Shown piece by piece: positions 35,262 through 43,366 of a stretch of DNA of 64,000 nt. The stretch covers positions 29,799 through 93,798 of the forward strand of contig NZ_CANLKW010000008.1 of NCBI RefSeq assembly GCF_947491795.1, read 5' to 3'. The DNA is from an uncultured Roseobacter sp. (GTDB lineage: Bacteria > Pseudomonadota > Alphaproteobacteria > Rhodobacterales > Rhodobacteraceae). Made by a program: the position numbers and the translations under genes. Numbering within the stretch: position 1 is the first letter of the stretch; every line of letters begins with the position of its first letter. Below the pieces are notes generated by a model. That model was not told where the DNA came from, ran no database searches, and worked only from the letters and a program-made list of their open reading frames with translations.

Positions 35262-36283
35262 CACTGACCCGAGGCCAGAAACGCGGGGTTGCCGGCGCCT
35301 GCATACTCGCCCTGATCCTGATCTCCATTGGTGTGATGGCATCTCTCTTTGCCTCAAACTATCAGCTGCGTCTGGTCTACAGTACATTTGTGAACCTGAT
35401 CGTGGTCCTGGGGCTGCAGGTTTTCATGGGCAACTCCCGGCTCACCAACCTCAGCCACAGCGCGTTTATGGGTATCGGCGCCTATGCGGCAGCCATCTGT
35501 GTCACGCCCGTCGCGATGAAGCAGATCGCCCTACCCGATGCGCCCTGGGGCCTGAATGCCTTTGCGCTTGACCCTATAACATCCGCACTTCTTGCCCTCG
35601 TTATCACCGGGGTCATCGCGTTTCTGGTGGGCATCTTTATCGTCAGGATGACCGGCACCGGGGCCACAATCGCGACGCTGGCAGTACTGGTGATCGTGCA
35701 TTCGATTTTCCTTTATCGAACGGACATCTTCAAAGGAAATCAGGCGTTTTTTGGAATTCCGCAGGTTTTCTCTCTGACATCCATTGTGATCCTGGCAGTG
35801 GTTGTTGTTTTCATTTCGCGCGGCTTTCGGGAAAGCGCCTGGGGCGTCATGCTGCGCGCGTCGGCGGATGACGAAACGGGGGCTGCGGCCATGGGTGTGA
35901 ACGTCACCCGCCTGCGGCTCATCGCCTGGGTTCTGTCCAGCCTTATCATTGCCTGTGCGGGCATTTCCTATGCTTTTTTCCTTGGGACGATTTCTGCCCG
36001 CCCGTTCTATTTCAACCATGTCTTCCTGACCCTCGCGATGCTGATTTTCGGCGGCATGCGCACCGTGACAGGCGCGGTTCTGGGCACCTTTGCAATTTCG
36101 TTTGGCCTGGAGGTCGTCCGCTGGCTGGAAACCGGCCCGGTTGTCGTGGGGATTGACCTGCCCGAAGTGCTGGGCCTTTCAGGTGTCATGCTCGGTCTTG
36201 TGATCGTGCTGACGATGGCGATGCGCCCGGTGGGCGTGATGGGAGACCGGGAAATCGAAGAACTGTTCATCCGAAAGAGGTAG
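35258..36283 (+). CDS. LIV-type ABC transporter permease (LivM-like)
   Basis: Inner-membrane permease of 341 aa with about nine hydrophobic segments and the LivM pattern NLSHSAFMGIGAYAAAI, GFRESAWGVMLRASADDETG and a late MLIFGGMRTVTGAVLG. The GTG start overlaps the LivH-like stop (GTGA). It is the last gene of the hydrolase-transporter operon and converges on the IclR gene. Confidence 0.92.
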   Translation: MTLTRGQKRGVAGACILALILISIGVMASLFASNYQLRLVYSTFVNLIVVLGLQVFMGNSRLTNLSHSAFMGIGAYAAAICVTPVAMKQIALPDAPWGLNAFALDPITSALLALVITGVIAFLVGIFIVRMTGTGATIATLAVLVIVHSIFLYRTDIFKGNQAFFGIPQVFSLTSIVILAVVVVFISRGFRESAWGVMLRASADDETGAAAMGVNVTRLRLIAWVLSSLIIACAGISYAFFLGTISARPFYFNHVFLTLAMLIFGGMRTVTGAVLGTFAISFGLEVVRWLETGPVVVGIDLPEVLGLSGVMLGLVIVLTMAMRPVGVMGDREIEELFIRKR

Positions 36284-36358
36284 AGCACCCACTTGAATGT
36301 GGTCATCCCGTTTTGCCCCGGATCCGGCACCATTTCAGCCCATACCGACCGTCCTGGC

Positions 36359-37096
36359 TCAGGCAGCCGGTTTCAGTTCTGTCGAGAGTTCGCCTGCAAT
36401 CTCTACGAGCGTCTGGCCTATCGTTTCACGGAAAGTGTCTGTAAACACACGCACGGACCCTGTGGCCCCGATCGAAAAGCGAGTGCCCCCGCCCCTCAAA
36501 GAAAGCGGCGCTGCAACTGAACACATCCCCCGCTCGAGCTCTTCCACGCATTCCGCATACCCACGCGCGCGGATCACTGCGAACTCGGCCTCAAGGTCAG
36601 GCAGCTTTGTGAGTGTGAACTCGGTATAGGCCCGGAGCTGGCCCTCTAGCCTGTCTGACAGAACCAGTTCCGGTGAAAAAGCTGCGATGGCCTTGGAACA
36701 TGAGCAGGCATGCAACGGGCGCTTTCCCAGACCCGGGTGCAGAAAAGAAACACCAGACTGCGGCGTTTCCACATGAATGATCTCGACCGCCCTGCCCCGC
36801 AGCCGGGAGAGGAAAAAGGCTGCGCCGAAGTCATCTGTCGCGCGGCGCAGTGCCGGAGTGACAAGATCGGTCAGCGCTTCGTCCGATGTATCATCCTGCA
36901 CGATCCGACGCAGACGTGTGCCGATTACGAACTTTCCACGCGCGACCGGTTCCAGCAGTCCAGCGGCAACAAGATCCTGCACGAGACGGTAAGCCGTCGC
37001 CTTGGGCAGATCCGAGTGCTCACAGATATCCGTAACCGTGGCTTCGGTTTTCTGACCCACAATCTCAAGAATGACCGTCAACCGTTCGAGATGCAT
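36359..37096 (-). CDS. IclR-family transcriptional regulator
   Basis: Regulator of 245 aa. The N-terminal winged helix (TVTDICEHSDLPKATAYRLV, residues ~18-38) is followed by QDLVAAGLLEP, and the C-terminal effector domain includes LHACSCSKAIAAF and ARGYAECVEELERGMCSVAA, as in IclR proteins. It is divergent from the selenium-binding protein gene, with a 9-bp inverted repeat overlapping the short shared promoter region. It probably regulates that gene; the effector is unknown. Confidence 0.93.
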   Translation of the reverse strand: MHLERLTVILEIVGQKTEATVTDICEHSDLPKATAYRLVQDLVAAGLLEPVARGKFVIGTRLRRIVQDDTSDEALTDLVTPALRRATDDFGAAFFLSRLRGRAVEIIHVETPQSGVSFLHPGLGKRPLHACSCSKAIAAFSPELVLSDRLEGQLRAYTEFTLTKLPDLEAEFAVIRARGYAECVEELERGMCSVAAPLSLRGGGTRFSIGATGSVRVFTDTFRETIGQTLVEIAGELSTELKPAA

Positions 37097-37099
37097 AAT

Positions 37100-37138
37100 T
37101 TCTCATATCTCAAGAATTGGTTTTTCGATATATGAGAA
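37100..37138. promoter_or_regulatory. Inverted repeat in the IclR / selenium-binding protein promoter region
   Basis: TTCTCATAT (37100-37108) and ATATGAGAA (37130-37138) form a perfect 9-bp inverted repeat with centres 30 bp apart (three helical turns), in a 73-base divergent intergenic region. This fits an operator for the adjacent IclR protein. The repeat is visible; binding is inferred. Confidence 0.5.
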
Positions 37139-37169
37139 GGAGTGCAGAATCAAGGGAGGCGGAGCACCT

Positions 37170-38525
37170 ATGGAGGCCACATGCTGCGGACCGGGCTATT
37201 CAAGCCCCGGTGAGGCGATCAAAGCCCCACGCGAAAAGTTGCTCTATACCATCGCCATATACACCGGCACGGGCATCCAGAAACCGGACTACCTCGCCAC
37301 GGTTGATGCTGATCCGGAGAGCCCGACGTACAGTCAGGTCATCCACAGGCTGGAAATGCCCGGGATCGGCGATGAACTGCATCACATGGGCTGGAACGCC
37401 TGTTCGTCCTGTCATGACGACAGTTCCATGGCGCGCAGATATCTGCTGGTGCCCGGCGTCCGGTCAAACAACATTCACATTGTCGACACGGCAACAGACC
37501 CACGCGCGCCGCGGCTGCACAAAGTGATCGACGGGGCCGAGATCAGGTCTAAAACTGATCTGTCTGGCCCGCATACCGTACATTGTCTTGGGTCCGAGAT
37601 CATTATCTCGTTTCTGGGAAATGCACAGGGGGAGGCCCCGGGCGGTTATCTGCATCTCAACAAGGAGTTCGAGATCGTCGGCCGCTGGGAGACCACGATG
37701 GGCGATATCCCCTTCAGCTATGATTTCTGGTACCAGCCGCGCCACAACATCATGGTCAGTTCCGAATGGGCTGCACCCAACACCTTTATGCCGGGCTTTG
37801 ATCTCGAAGAGGTCGGCTATCTGAAATACGGGCGGCGCCTGCATCTGTGGGATTTTGAAAAACGCGAACCGGTCGAGACGATGTACCTGGGCGAGGACGG
37901 GCTGATCCCGCTTGAGGTCAAGTTTCTGCATGATCCTGACAGCACTCACGGCTTCTGCGGGGCTGCGCTCTCCACCAATGTAATCCACTTCTGGAAGTCA
38001 GAAACCGGTTCCTGGGAGTGGGAAAAAGTCATCGACGTAGACAACGAACCGCATCCGGAATGGCCGATCCCGGTCCCTGGTGTGATGTCTGCTATCCTGG
38101 TGTCGATGGATGACAGATACCTCTATCTCAACAACTGGCTGCACGGTGACATGCGGCAGTACGATATCTCTGATCCGCATAACCCGCGACTGACCGGACA
38201 GGTCTGGATGGGCGGCCTACTGGGCAAAGCACCGGAAGTCAATGGCGTAAAAGTCGCGGGCGGCCCCCAGATGTTCCAACTGTCGCTGGACGGCAAACGG
38301 CTCTATGTCACCACCTCGCTCTTCTCGACCTGGGACAACCAGTTTTATCCGGAAATCCGCACTCAGGGCGGTGTCATGCTCATGATCGACTGCGACGTTG
38401 AGAATGGCGGCATGGCGATCAACCCGGATTTTGTTGTCGATTTCGGCAAGGAACCAAACGGGCCCAGCCGCTGCCATGAAACACGCTATCCCGGCGGCGA
38501 CTGCACAAGTGATATCTGGCTGTGA
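37170..38525 (+). CDS. Selenium-binding protein / methanethiol oxidase family (SBP56)
   Basis: Beta-propeller protein of 451 aa very like animal SELENBP1: CCGPGYSSPGEAIKAPREKL, then DELHHMGWNACSSCH with the conserved CxxC, YDFWYQPRHNIMVSSEWAAP and the C-terminal YPGGDCTSDIWL. Family members oxidise methanethiol to formaldehyde, hydrogen sulfide and hydrogen peroxide with copper, an activity relevant to DMSP breakdown in marine bacteria. The start at 37170 has GGGAGGCGG upstream, and no signal peptide is evident, unlike periplasmic MtoX proteins. It overlaps the ferredoxin gene and is divergent from IclR. Methanethiol as substrate is inferred from family. Confidence 0.92.
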   Translation: MEATCCGPGYSSPGEAIKAPREKLLYTIAIYTGTGIQKPDYLATVDADPESPTYSQVIHRLEMPGIGDELHHMGWNACSSCHDDSSMARRYLLVPGVRSNNIHIVDTATDPRAPRLHKVIDGAEIRSKTDLSGPHTVHCLGSEIIISFLGNAQGEAPGGYLHLNKEFEIVGRWETTMGDIPFSYDFWYQPRHNIMVSSEWAAPNTFMPGFDLEEVGYLKYGRRLHLWDFEKREPVETMYLGEDGLIPLEVKFLHDPDSTHGFCGAALSTNVIHFWKSETGSWEWEKVIDVDNEPHPEWPIPVPGVMSAILVSMDDRYLYLNNWLHGDMRQYDISDPHNPRLTGQVWMGGLLGKAPEVNGVKVAGGPQMFQLSLDGKRLYVTTSLFSTWDNQFYPEIRTQGGVMLMIDCDVENGGMAINPDFVVDFGKEPNGPSRCHETRYPGGDCTSDIWL

Positions 38526-38890
38526 CCGGAACACGAACCATCACAGTCGCAAATCGCAGGGGTGCGACCTACCAGGTTGATCCGCGCCGCCCCCTGCTCG
38601 ACAGTCTGCGCGAGCAAGGCGCTGATCTGCCCTATGGCTGCAGATACGGTGGCTGTATCACCTGTGCCGCCAGGCTGACCAAGGGCGACATTGACCAGCG
38701 CCGTCAGGTCGCACTCAACAACCGGCAGATCGCGGACGGCTATGTTCTGCTCTGCGTGGCGCGGCCTCTGACAGACTGCACGCTTGAGGTCGGCGTCGAC
38801 AGCCACGACCGCCTGTACCGCAACCCTTTCCTTGATCCGCTCGCACCACACGAGTTGAAAGCGGACATCGCCAGCCCAAAGGAGCCCTGA
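38522..38890 (+). CDS. Plant-type [2Fe-2S] ferredoxin
   Basis: Electron-transfer protein of 122 aa. The four cluster cysteines are C40, C45 and C48 (PYGCRYGGCITCAA) and C78 (YVLLCVARP), in the spacing of plant/oxygenase-type ferredoxins. The GTG start overlaps the upstream stop (GTGA), so it is co-translated with the selenium-binding protein. An associated oxygenase or reductase is not visible nearby. It may serve the methanethiol-oxidase-like protein, though that family is not known to need a ferredoxin. Confidence 0.92.
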   Translation: MTGTRTITVANRRGATYQVDPRRPLLDSLREQGADLPYGCRYGGCITCAARLTKGDIDQRRQVALNNRQIADGYVLLCVARPLTDCTLEVGVDSHDRLYRNPFLDPLAPHELKADIASPKEP

Positions 38891-38891
38891 A

Positions 38892-39356
38892 GTGCCCGAC
38901 GCAGATATCGACCGACGCTATGATTACTCCCAGGCCTACCTTTCGGAAATCCTGCGCTCTGTGAAAACAATTGCCATGGTCGGAGCGAGTGCGGACAAGA
39001 CCAAATTCAGCTACGGCGTCCTGCGCGTTCTGCATGAGACGGGATATGACATGATCCCGGTCAATCCAAACCCAAAGGTCACACAAATCCGCGGCATACC
39101 GGTGTGCCGGTCGCTCGACGCCATCGACCGCCCCGTGGACATGGTCGAGGTTTTCCGCCCGAAAGAAGAATTCTACGGGATTGCAGAGCAGGCAATTGCA
39201 ATCGGTGCAAAAGTGCTCTGGGGACAGATCGGGGTCTATGATGACGACGCAGCGCGCATGGCCGAAGCCGCGGGATTGAAGGTTGTCATGGACAGATGTC
39301 CGAAAATCGAACTCTTCCGTCCGTTCTGGAAACCGCGTCTCGATCTGGCAATCTGA
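38892..39356 (+). CDS. CoA-binding domain protein (YccU type)
   Basis: Small Rossmann-fold protein of 154 aa. VKTIAMVGASADKTKFSYGV, VNPNPKVTQIRGIPVCRSLD and VVMDRCPKIE match stand-alone CoA-binding proteins related to the N-terminal domain of succinyl-CoA synthetase alpha. Their biochemical role is not established. The GTG start lies one base after the ferredoxin stop with GGAG upstream, so it is the third gene of the operon. Confidence 0.9.
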   Translation: MPDADIDRRYDYSQAYLSEILRSVKTIAMVGASADKTKFSYGVLRVLHETGYDMIPVNPNPKVTQIRGIPVCRSLDAIDRPVDMVEVFRPKEEFYGIAEQAIAIGAKVLWGQIGVYDDDAARMAEAAGLKVVMDRCPKIELFRPFWKPRLDLAI

Positions 39357-39598
39357 GTTCCCTTGCGCCGCTTGATCCTGCAGCTGTCGATGACGGAGAA
39401 ACGCAGCAGGAAACAGGTGACAACCAGAGCGTTTTCCTGAGACCGGGAACAGCTGGCGCAAGGAGAGCCGTCAGGACGACCGGAAATCCGCGCAATCGGG
39501 CCTGTCTCAATCATCCTGGTTTGCATTCCTTGCACGGAGGAAACAGTGACAGTTGCACGGTGTGCCACCACCCGGGTTCGCCGTTGTGTACCTTTGAT

Positions 39599-39994
39599 CT
39601 ATTCAGCATCTGCAAAGATCTGCAGTGTTTCATGCAATGCGTCCAGCTTTGCGGGCTTTTGCAAAACGCCGTCAAAACCGGCGCGCAGAGCAACCCGGGG
39701 GTCATGCCACCTGACATCCGCAGTCGTCGCAACAATGGGGATCCTCCGAAGTGCTGCCGATGGGTTGTCGCGGATCGCGCGGACAGCATCAACACCGGAG
39801 ATCCCCGGCATGTGCAGATCCATGAGGACGACGCATATTGCATCCACATTCTCGGACAGTTTGATCTGAGCGTCCTGTCCGTCGATCGCATCGATACAGC
39901 CATAGCCCAGCTCGCGGCACATTTCCGCAAGAACAATCCGCGAGAACGGGTCGTCTTCGACGACCAGTACCGTATCAGAGCGCTGTGCTGTCAT
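39599..39994 (-). CDS. Stand-alone response regulator receiver
   Basis: Single receiver domain of 131 aa with no output domain. The acidic pair is in VVEDDPFSR, the phosphoacceptor is D59 (VVLMDLHMPG), and the conserved lysine is in QKPAK. It overlaps the end of the CHASE kinase gene by 20 bases and is a likely direct phosphorylation target of that kinase. The roughly 240 bases beyond its stop, up to 39356, hold no convincing gene. Confidence 0.92.
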   Translation of the reverse strand: MTAQRSDTVLVVEDDPFSRIVLAEMCRELGYGCIDAIDGQDAQIKLSENVDAICVVLMDLHMPGISGVDAVRAIRDNPSAALRRIPIVATTADVRWHDPRVALRAGFDGVLQKPAKLDALHETLQIFADAE

Positions 39995-41858
39995 GAGGTA
40001 ACACGCCGTTGACCGGCAATTTGATTTCGAAAGTGGTGCCTGCGCCGACCTCGCTCGAAACGCTGATTGTTCCGCCCATCAGGCTGACAAGTTCATTGCA
40101 GATTGTGAGGCCCAGACCCGCACCGCTGGTTTCCCTGGTGAACGAATTATCCACCTGGCGGAATCTTTCAAAGATCAGTTCCAGGTCGCCCTCGCCGATG
40201 CCCCGGCCGGTGTCCGAGACGGAAAAACCTGTTCTGGCTGTGTCACCGGCCGCCTCTGGTTTAAACGTCCGGATCGTGATCGTACCGGCTTTTGTGAAAC
40301 GTGTCGCGTTGTCCAGGAGGTTATTGATGACCTGCGACAGGCGTATATCATCAACCCTCATGACCTCTGGCGCGCCGTCCTCGATCACGGTACGGATTTC
40401 CACATCTTTTTCCATCTGATCGATCAGGCCTTCGGCGAGGCGTTGCCATTCCTCGATCAGTGATGGCACAGACACCTCGCGTTCCCACAACTCAAGTGCA
40501 TTTGCCTCCAGCCTTGAGGTTTCGAGCACGTCGGTCAGCAGCTTGATCAGCTTGTCAGATGCTTTTCGCCCAGTATCGACAAGCATCGCCTGCTTCCCCG
40601 AAAGCCCGGCGCGTTCCAGCAGTTCCAGGATGCCGCTGATCGCGGTCAGGGGCGTGCGAACCTCGTGGCTCATCGTCGACAGAAACGCTGACTTCATGTC
40701 GCTGACACTTTCTGCATCCCTTCTGGCTCTGTCCAGATCCCTGTTGGCGGCTTCCAATGCTTCAGTTGCCATTTCGGCAAATCGCAGACCCCGTCTGTTC
40801 GCCCGGGACAACAGGATGAAAAGCGCCAGCAGAGCAAAATCAATCCCGATACCGGCCACCAGGATTGCCGTGGATTCAAATCCGGAATTGTCCTGCCGAA
40901 ACCCCAGACCGGCCCTGACATCCAGTGTCCATTGACGACCATAAAGTGGCATGATGATCTGTTTCTGCCCCAGGGAATTCCGGTCGTAGTCCGCATCCTG
41001 CGTGCTGATCTCGTCATAAATAACCTGGTCACCATCGCTGATGCGGACAGATGTGTCTCTGCGGTCCTTGTCCAGAACGCCTTGCATCAGCCGGCGGACC
41101 ACAAAAGGTGCATAGACCGCCCCGTCAAAGTTCTCCGCCCGTTCTTCCTGAATATTGCTGTCCCTGTTCTGGTAAAACGGCGCAAAGAACAGAAAACCCG
41201 GGGTGCGGCTTTCATCCTGCACCAGAACGATCGGGCCCGTGATCTGCGCGCTTGCCGTATCCCGTGCCATCTCCAGGGTCGTACGACGGTTTACTTCATG
41301 CATCATGTCCAGCCCGATGGCCTCGAAATTGATGTCCTCCGGCTCGATAAAAGTAATCGGCTGGTAAACCTCCCCCTCGCGGGGCGGATGTACTGTAAAA
41401 CCGGGACGGCTCAGACGCTGTTCGGACAGATATTCCTGCAATTCCGGCTGTCTGATTTCATGGATGACGCCAATGCCGTTTATGCCCGGATAGCGGAGTT
41501 CAATTTCGAGGTTTTCAGAAAACTCCCGCCATTTCGCGAGATCGACCTCGCCTCCATGGGTATGAATAGCTGAAACACCCGCCCAGAGCGCGAGTTCGTA
41601 CTTCTGCAACCGCTCCTCGATGAGTTCCGCAACATGATCTGCTGCCACGTTAAAGCGAACCTCAGTTCTGAGTTCAATCTGGCGTTTGGAGTACTGCCAC
41701 ACCAATACCGTCAACAGCACAGAAACCAAGATCGCAATCCAGTGTACGAACCGCAATCGCCCCAGCCGTTCGATTGCCCGGCGCTCTTTTTCTACAGTCT
41801 CAGGCGGAAACTGTGGCACGACGCCGGGTATCTGACCGATCGGGTTATCAGCGGGCAC
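39975..41858 (-). CDS. CHASE-domain sensor histidine kinase
   Basis: Membrane kinase of 627 aa. The first membrane segment is at ~37-57 (VHWIAILVSVLLTVLVW). A periplasmic CHASE-type sensor domain spans ~75-300 (GINGIGVIHEI, GFTVHPPREGEVYQPITFIE), and the second membrane segment is at ~328-352. Then come HisKA with phosphoacceptor H398 (STMSHEVRTPLTAI) and HATPase_c with N box VINNLLDNATRF, G1 SDTGRGIGE and G2 GAGLGLTICNE. CHASE domains bind small ligands such as cytokinin-like or other extracellular molecules; the ligand here is unknown. It has no receiver of its own, but receiver genes flank it. Confidence 0.93.
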   Translation of the reverse strand: MPADNPIGQIPGVVPQFPPETVEKERRAIERLGRLRFVHWIAILVSVLLTVLVWQYSKRQIELRTEVRFNVAADHVAELIEERLQKYELALWAGVSAIHTHGGEVDLAKWREFSENLEIELRYPGINGIGVIHEIRQPELQEYLSEQRLSRPGFTVHPPREGEVYQPITFIEPEDINFEAIGLDMMHEVNRRTTLEMARDTASAQITGPIVLVQDESRTPGFLFFAPFYQNRDSNIQEERAENFDGAVYAPFVVRRLMQGVLDKDRRDTSVRISDGDQVIYDEISTQDADYDRNSLGQKQIIMPLYGRQWTLDVRAGLGFRQDNSGFESTAILVAGIGIDFALLALFILLSRANRRGLRFAEMATEALEAANRDLDRARRDAESVSDMKSAFLSTMSHEVRTPLTAISGILELLERAGLSGKQAMLVDTGRKASDKLIKLLTDVLETSRLEANALELWEREVSVPSLIEEWQRLAEGLIDQMEKDVEIRTVIEDGAPEVMRVDDIRLSQVINNLLDNATRFTKAGTITIRTFKPEAAGDTARTGFSVSDTGRGIGEGDLELIFERFRQVDNSFTRETSGAGLGLTICNELVSLMGGTISVSSEVGAGTTFEIKLPVNGVLPHDSTAL

Positions 41859-41974
41859 CTTGGATATCCGGGCAATCAGAGTATCCTGCTGGTTCTGTCA
41901 GTATACAATTCGGACACTGCTGGCCCTTGCGGCATCGCATCTGCGGGACGCGGGCCTTTGTAAGGACGATGTGT

Positions 41975-42340
41975 TCAGGCCGCACGGGTCTGCGCGTAAT
42001 TCACGATTGCTTCCAGATCGCCCACAGGCAATGGTTTGCGCAGGACCCAGCTCACGCCGGGATACTCTGCAAGCAGTTCACCATGCGCAAATCTGCCCGA
42101 TCCGGTAACGATAATGATTTCCGCATCGGGGGCAGCATACCCCGCATATTGCGCAAGGCCCAGGCTGTTACCATCGCCGATAAACAGATCGAGGATCAGC
42201 AGCTCTACCTTGCTTGTGCGCAGAGATTTGTATGCACAGGCCAGGCTGTCACAGGACACGACCGTATGTCCTGCGTCTTCCAGACACAGGCTAAACGTTC
42301 TCCTGGCAGCTTCGTCGTCTTCGAGCACAAGCACGCGCAT
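41975..42340 (-). CDS. Stand-alone response regulator receiver
   Basis: Single receiver of 121 aa with acidic pair LEDDEAARR, phosphoacceptor D51 (LLILDLFIGDG), TGSG and conserved lysine in LRKPLP. It lies 116 bases upstream of the CHASE kinase on the same strand and is divergent from another receiver gene. A CtrA-type site lies 41-56 bases ahead of its start codon. Confidence 0.9.
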   Translation of the reverse strand: MRVLVLEDDEAARRTFSLCLEDAGHTVVSCDSLACAYKSLRTSKVELLILDLFIGDGNSLGLAQYAGYAAPDAEIIIVTGSGRFAHGELLAEYPGVSWVLRKPLPVGDLEAIVNYAQTRAA

Positions 42341-42380
42341 GACCAGTATTCCTTATCCGTTAACCATAAATTGGTTTTGG

Positions 42381-42396
42381 TTAAATTTCCGTTAAC
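42381..42396. promoter_or_regulatory. CtrA consensus site (TTAA-N7-TTAAC)
   Basis: TTAAATTTCCGTTAAC is a perfect match to the alphaproteobacterial CtrA box. A TTAACCA/TGGTTAA inverted repeat (42360-42366 and 42378-42384) abuts it. It lies between two divergent receiver genes, close to the leftward one. CtrA in Rhodobacterales controls motility, gene-transfer agents and signalling. The site is visible; use by CtrA is inferred. Confidence 0.55.
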
Positions 42397-42623
42397 AGAC
42401 TGCGAACCTTTTTAATCACATCCTCTGGTCTGGCCGTGCGGCTTTCCCATGAGTAACGCTGACCTGCGCAGAACTGAATGCAACCGCACCAACTGAATGC
42501 CGGCGTCGAAGCTGCGCTGTCATTGAACATTCTGCCGTGCTACGCTTCTGCATGTGTTCTGTTTGCGCAGGTGCCATCGCACCCGGTCATTACAGTCTGC
42601 GGTTCTGCGCACGGGGTGGTGAA

Positions 42624-43019
42624 ATGACACGGCAAAAGAAAATTCTCATCGTCGAGGACGACAACTTCAACCGCTACATGATCAAGGCCATCATCGAAAC
42701 GCTGGACATCGGGTTGCATGTGGATCTCGCCGAAGACGGCAAAGCCGGGTGCGAAACCATCGAACGTGCGCCTGACGACTATGCGCTTGTGCTCATGGAC
42801 ATTCACATGCCCAGGCTTTCAGGTCTTGAGGCAACCGACCGCATTCGCGCAAACGCCGGTGATCCGCCGCGGCATGTTCCGATCGTGGCTGTTACGGCGG
42901 ATGCAGACTACCACCACCCAATGGCCGTCGAGGCGAAAGGGATGAATGGATTTCTGGCCAAGCCCATTGCTCCCGGAGAACTGCTCGCACTCATTGACCG
43001 GTATTGCAGCGCGGCGTGA
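42624..43019 (+). CDS. Stand-alone response regulator receiver
   Basis: Single receiver of 131 aa: acidic pair in VEDDNFNRYM, phosphoacceptor D59 (LVLMDIHMPRLSG), and lysine in LAKPIAPG. I chose the ATG at 42624 (MTRQKKILIVEDD) because it starts directly before the domain; the frame opens at 42537. It closely resembles the receiver at 39599 and is probably a paralogue. All three receivers lack output domains, suggesting a phosphorelay or protein-interaction output. Confidence 0.9.
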   Translation: MTRQKKILIVEDDNFNRYMIKAIIETLDIGLHVDLAEDGKAGCETIERAPDDYALVLMDIHMPRLSGLEATDRIRANAGDPPRHVPIVAVTADADYHHPMAVEAKGMNGFLAKPIAPGELLALIDRYCSAA

Positions 43020-43366
43020 TCAAAGAAGGCTTCGCGCCCGCCCGAAAAAACATGCCAGCACCTGACCGTAGTGCCCGGTGACGGAGACACAACCAAAGAC
43101 ACATGCTTGTTGTGAAATGCGCGGGACAAGATGGTCTGAAGTTGCGTGCTGGTCAGGCTGATGCAGGAAAACAGAACCACGGCCCGGCGATCAGACCACG
43201 TGAGAGAACCAAAATTCGCTGGCACCAGGCACACTGGTTTTCCAGCAAGGCCCGGCGGTTACCATACGAAACAGGCCGTATGCACCCCCGTAAGAGATGA
43301 AAATGGCGCGTTGACACACGCGTTACGCGACCCTTAGGCTTAGGTAATATTTTAGAAAGTTCCGAA
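43020..43366. other. Intergenic region upstream of the giant operon
   Basis: About 350 bases without a convincing gene. A possible promoter is TTGACA at 43311, followed 17 bases later by TTAGGC, a poor -10. It would place the start of transcription about 20 bases ahead of the ATG at 43367. I saw no terminator after the receiver gene and no repeat. Confidence 0.3.

Noticed and set aside
39357..39463. Inverted repeat CCTTGCGCC / GGCGCAAGG with an 85-base spacer after the CoA-binding gene
   Set aside because: The arms are short and far apart, with no terminator-like loop or U-run and no mobile-element context. It is probably chance in GC-rich DNA.
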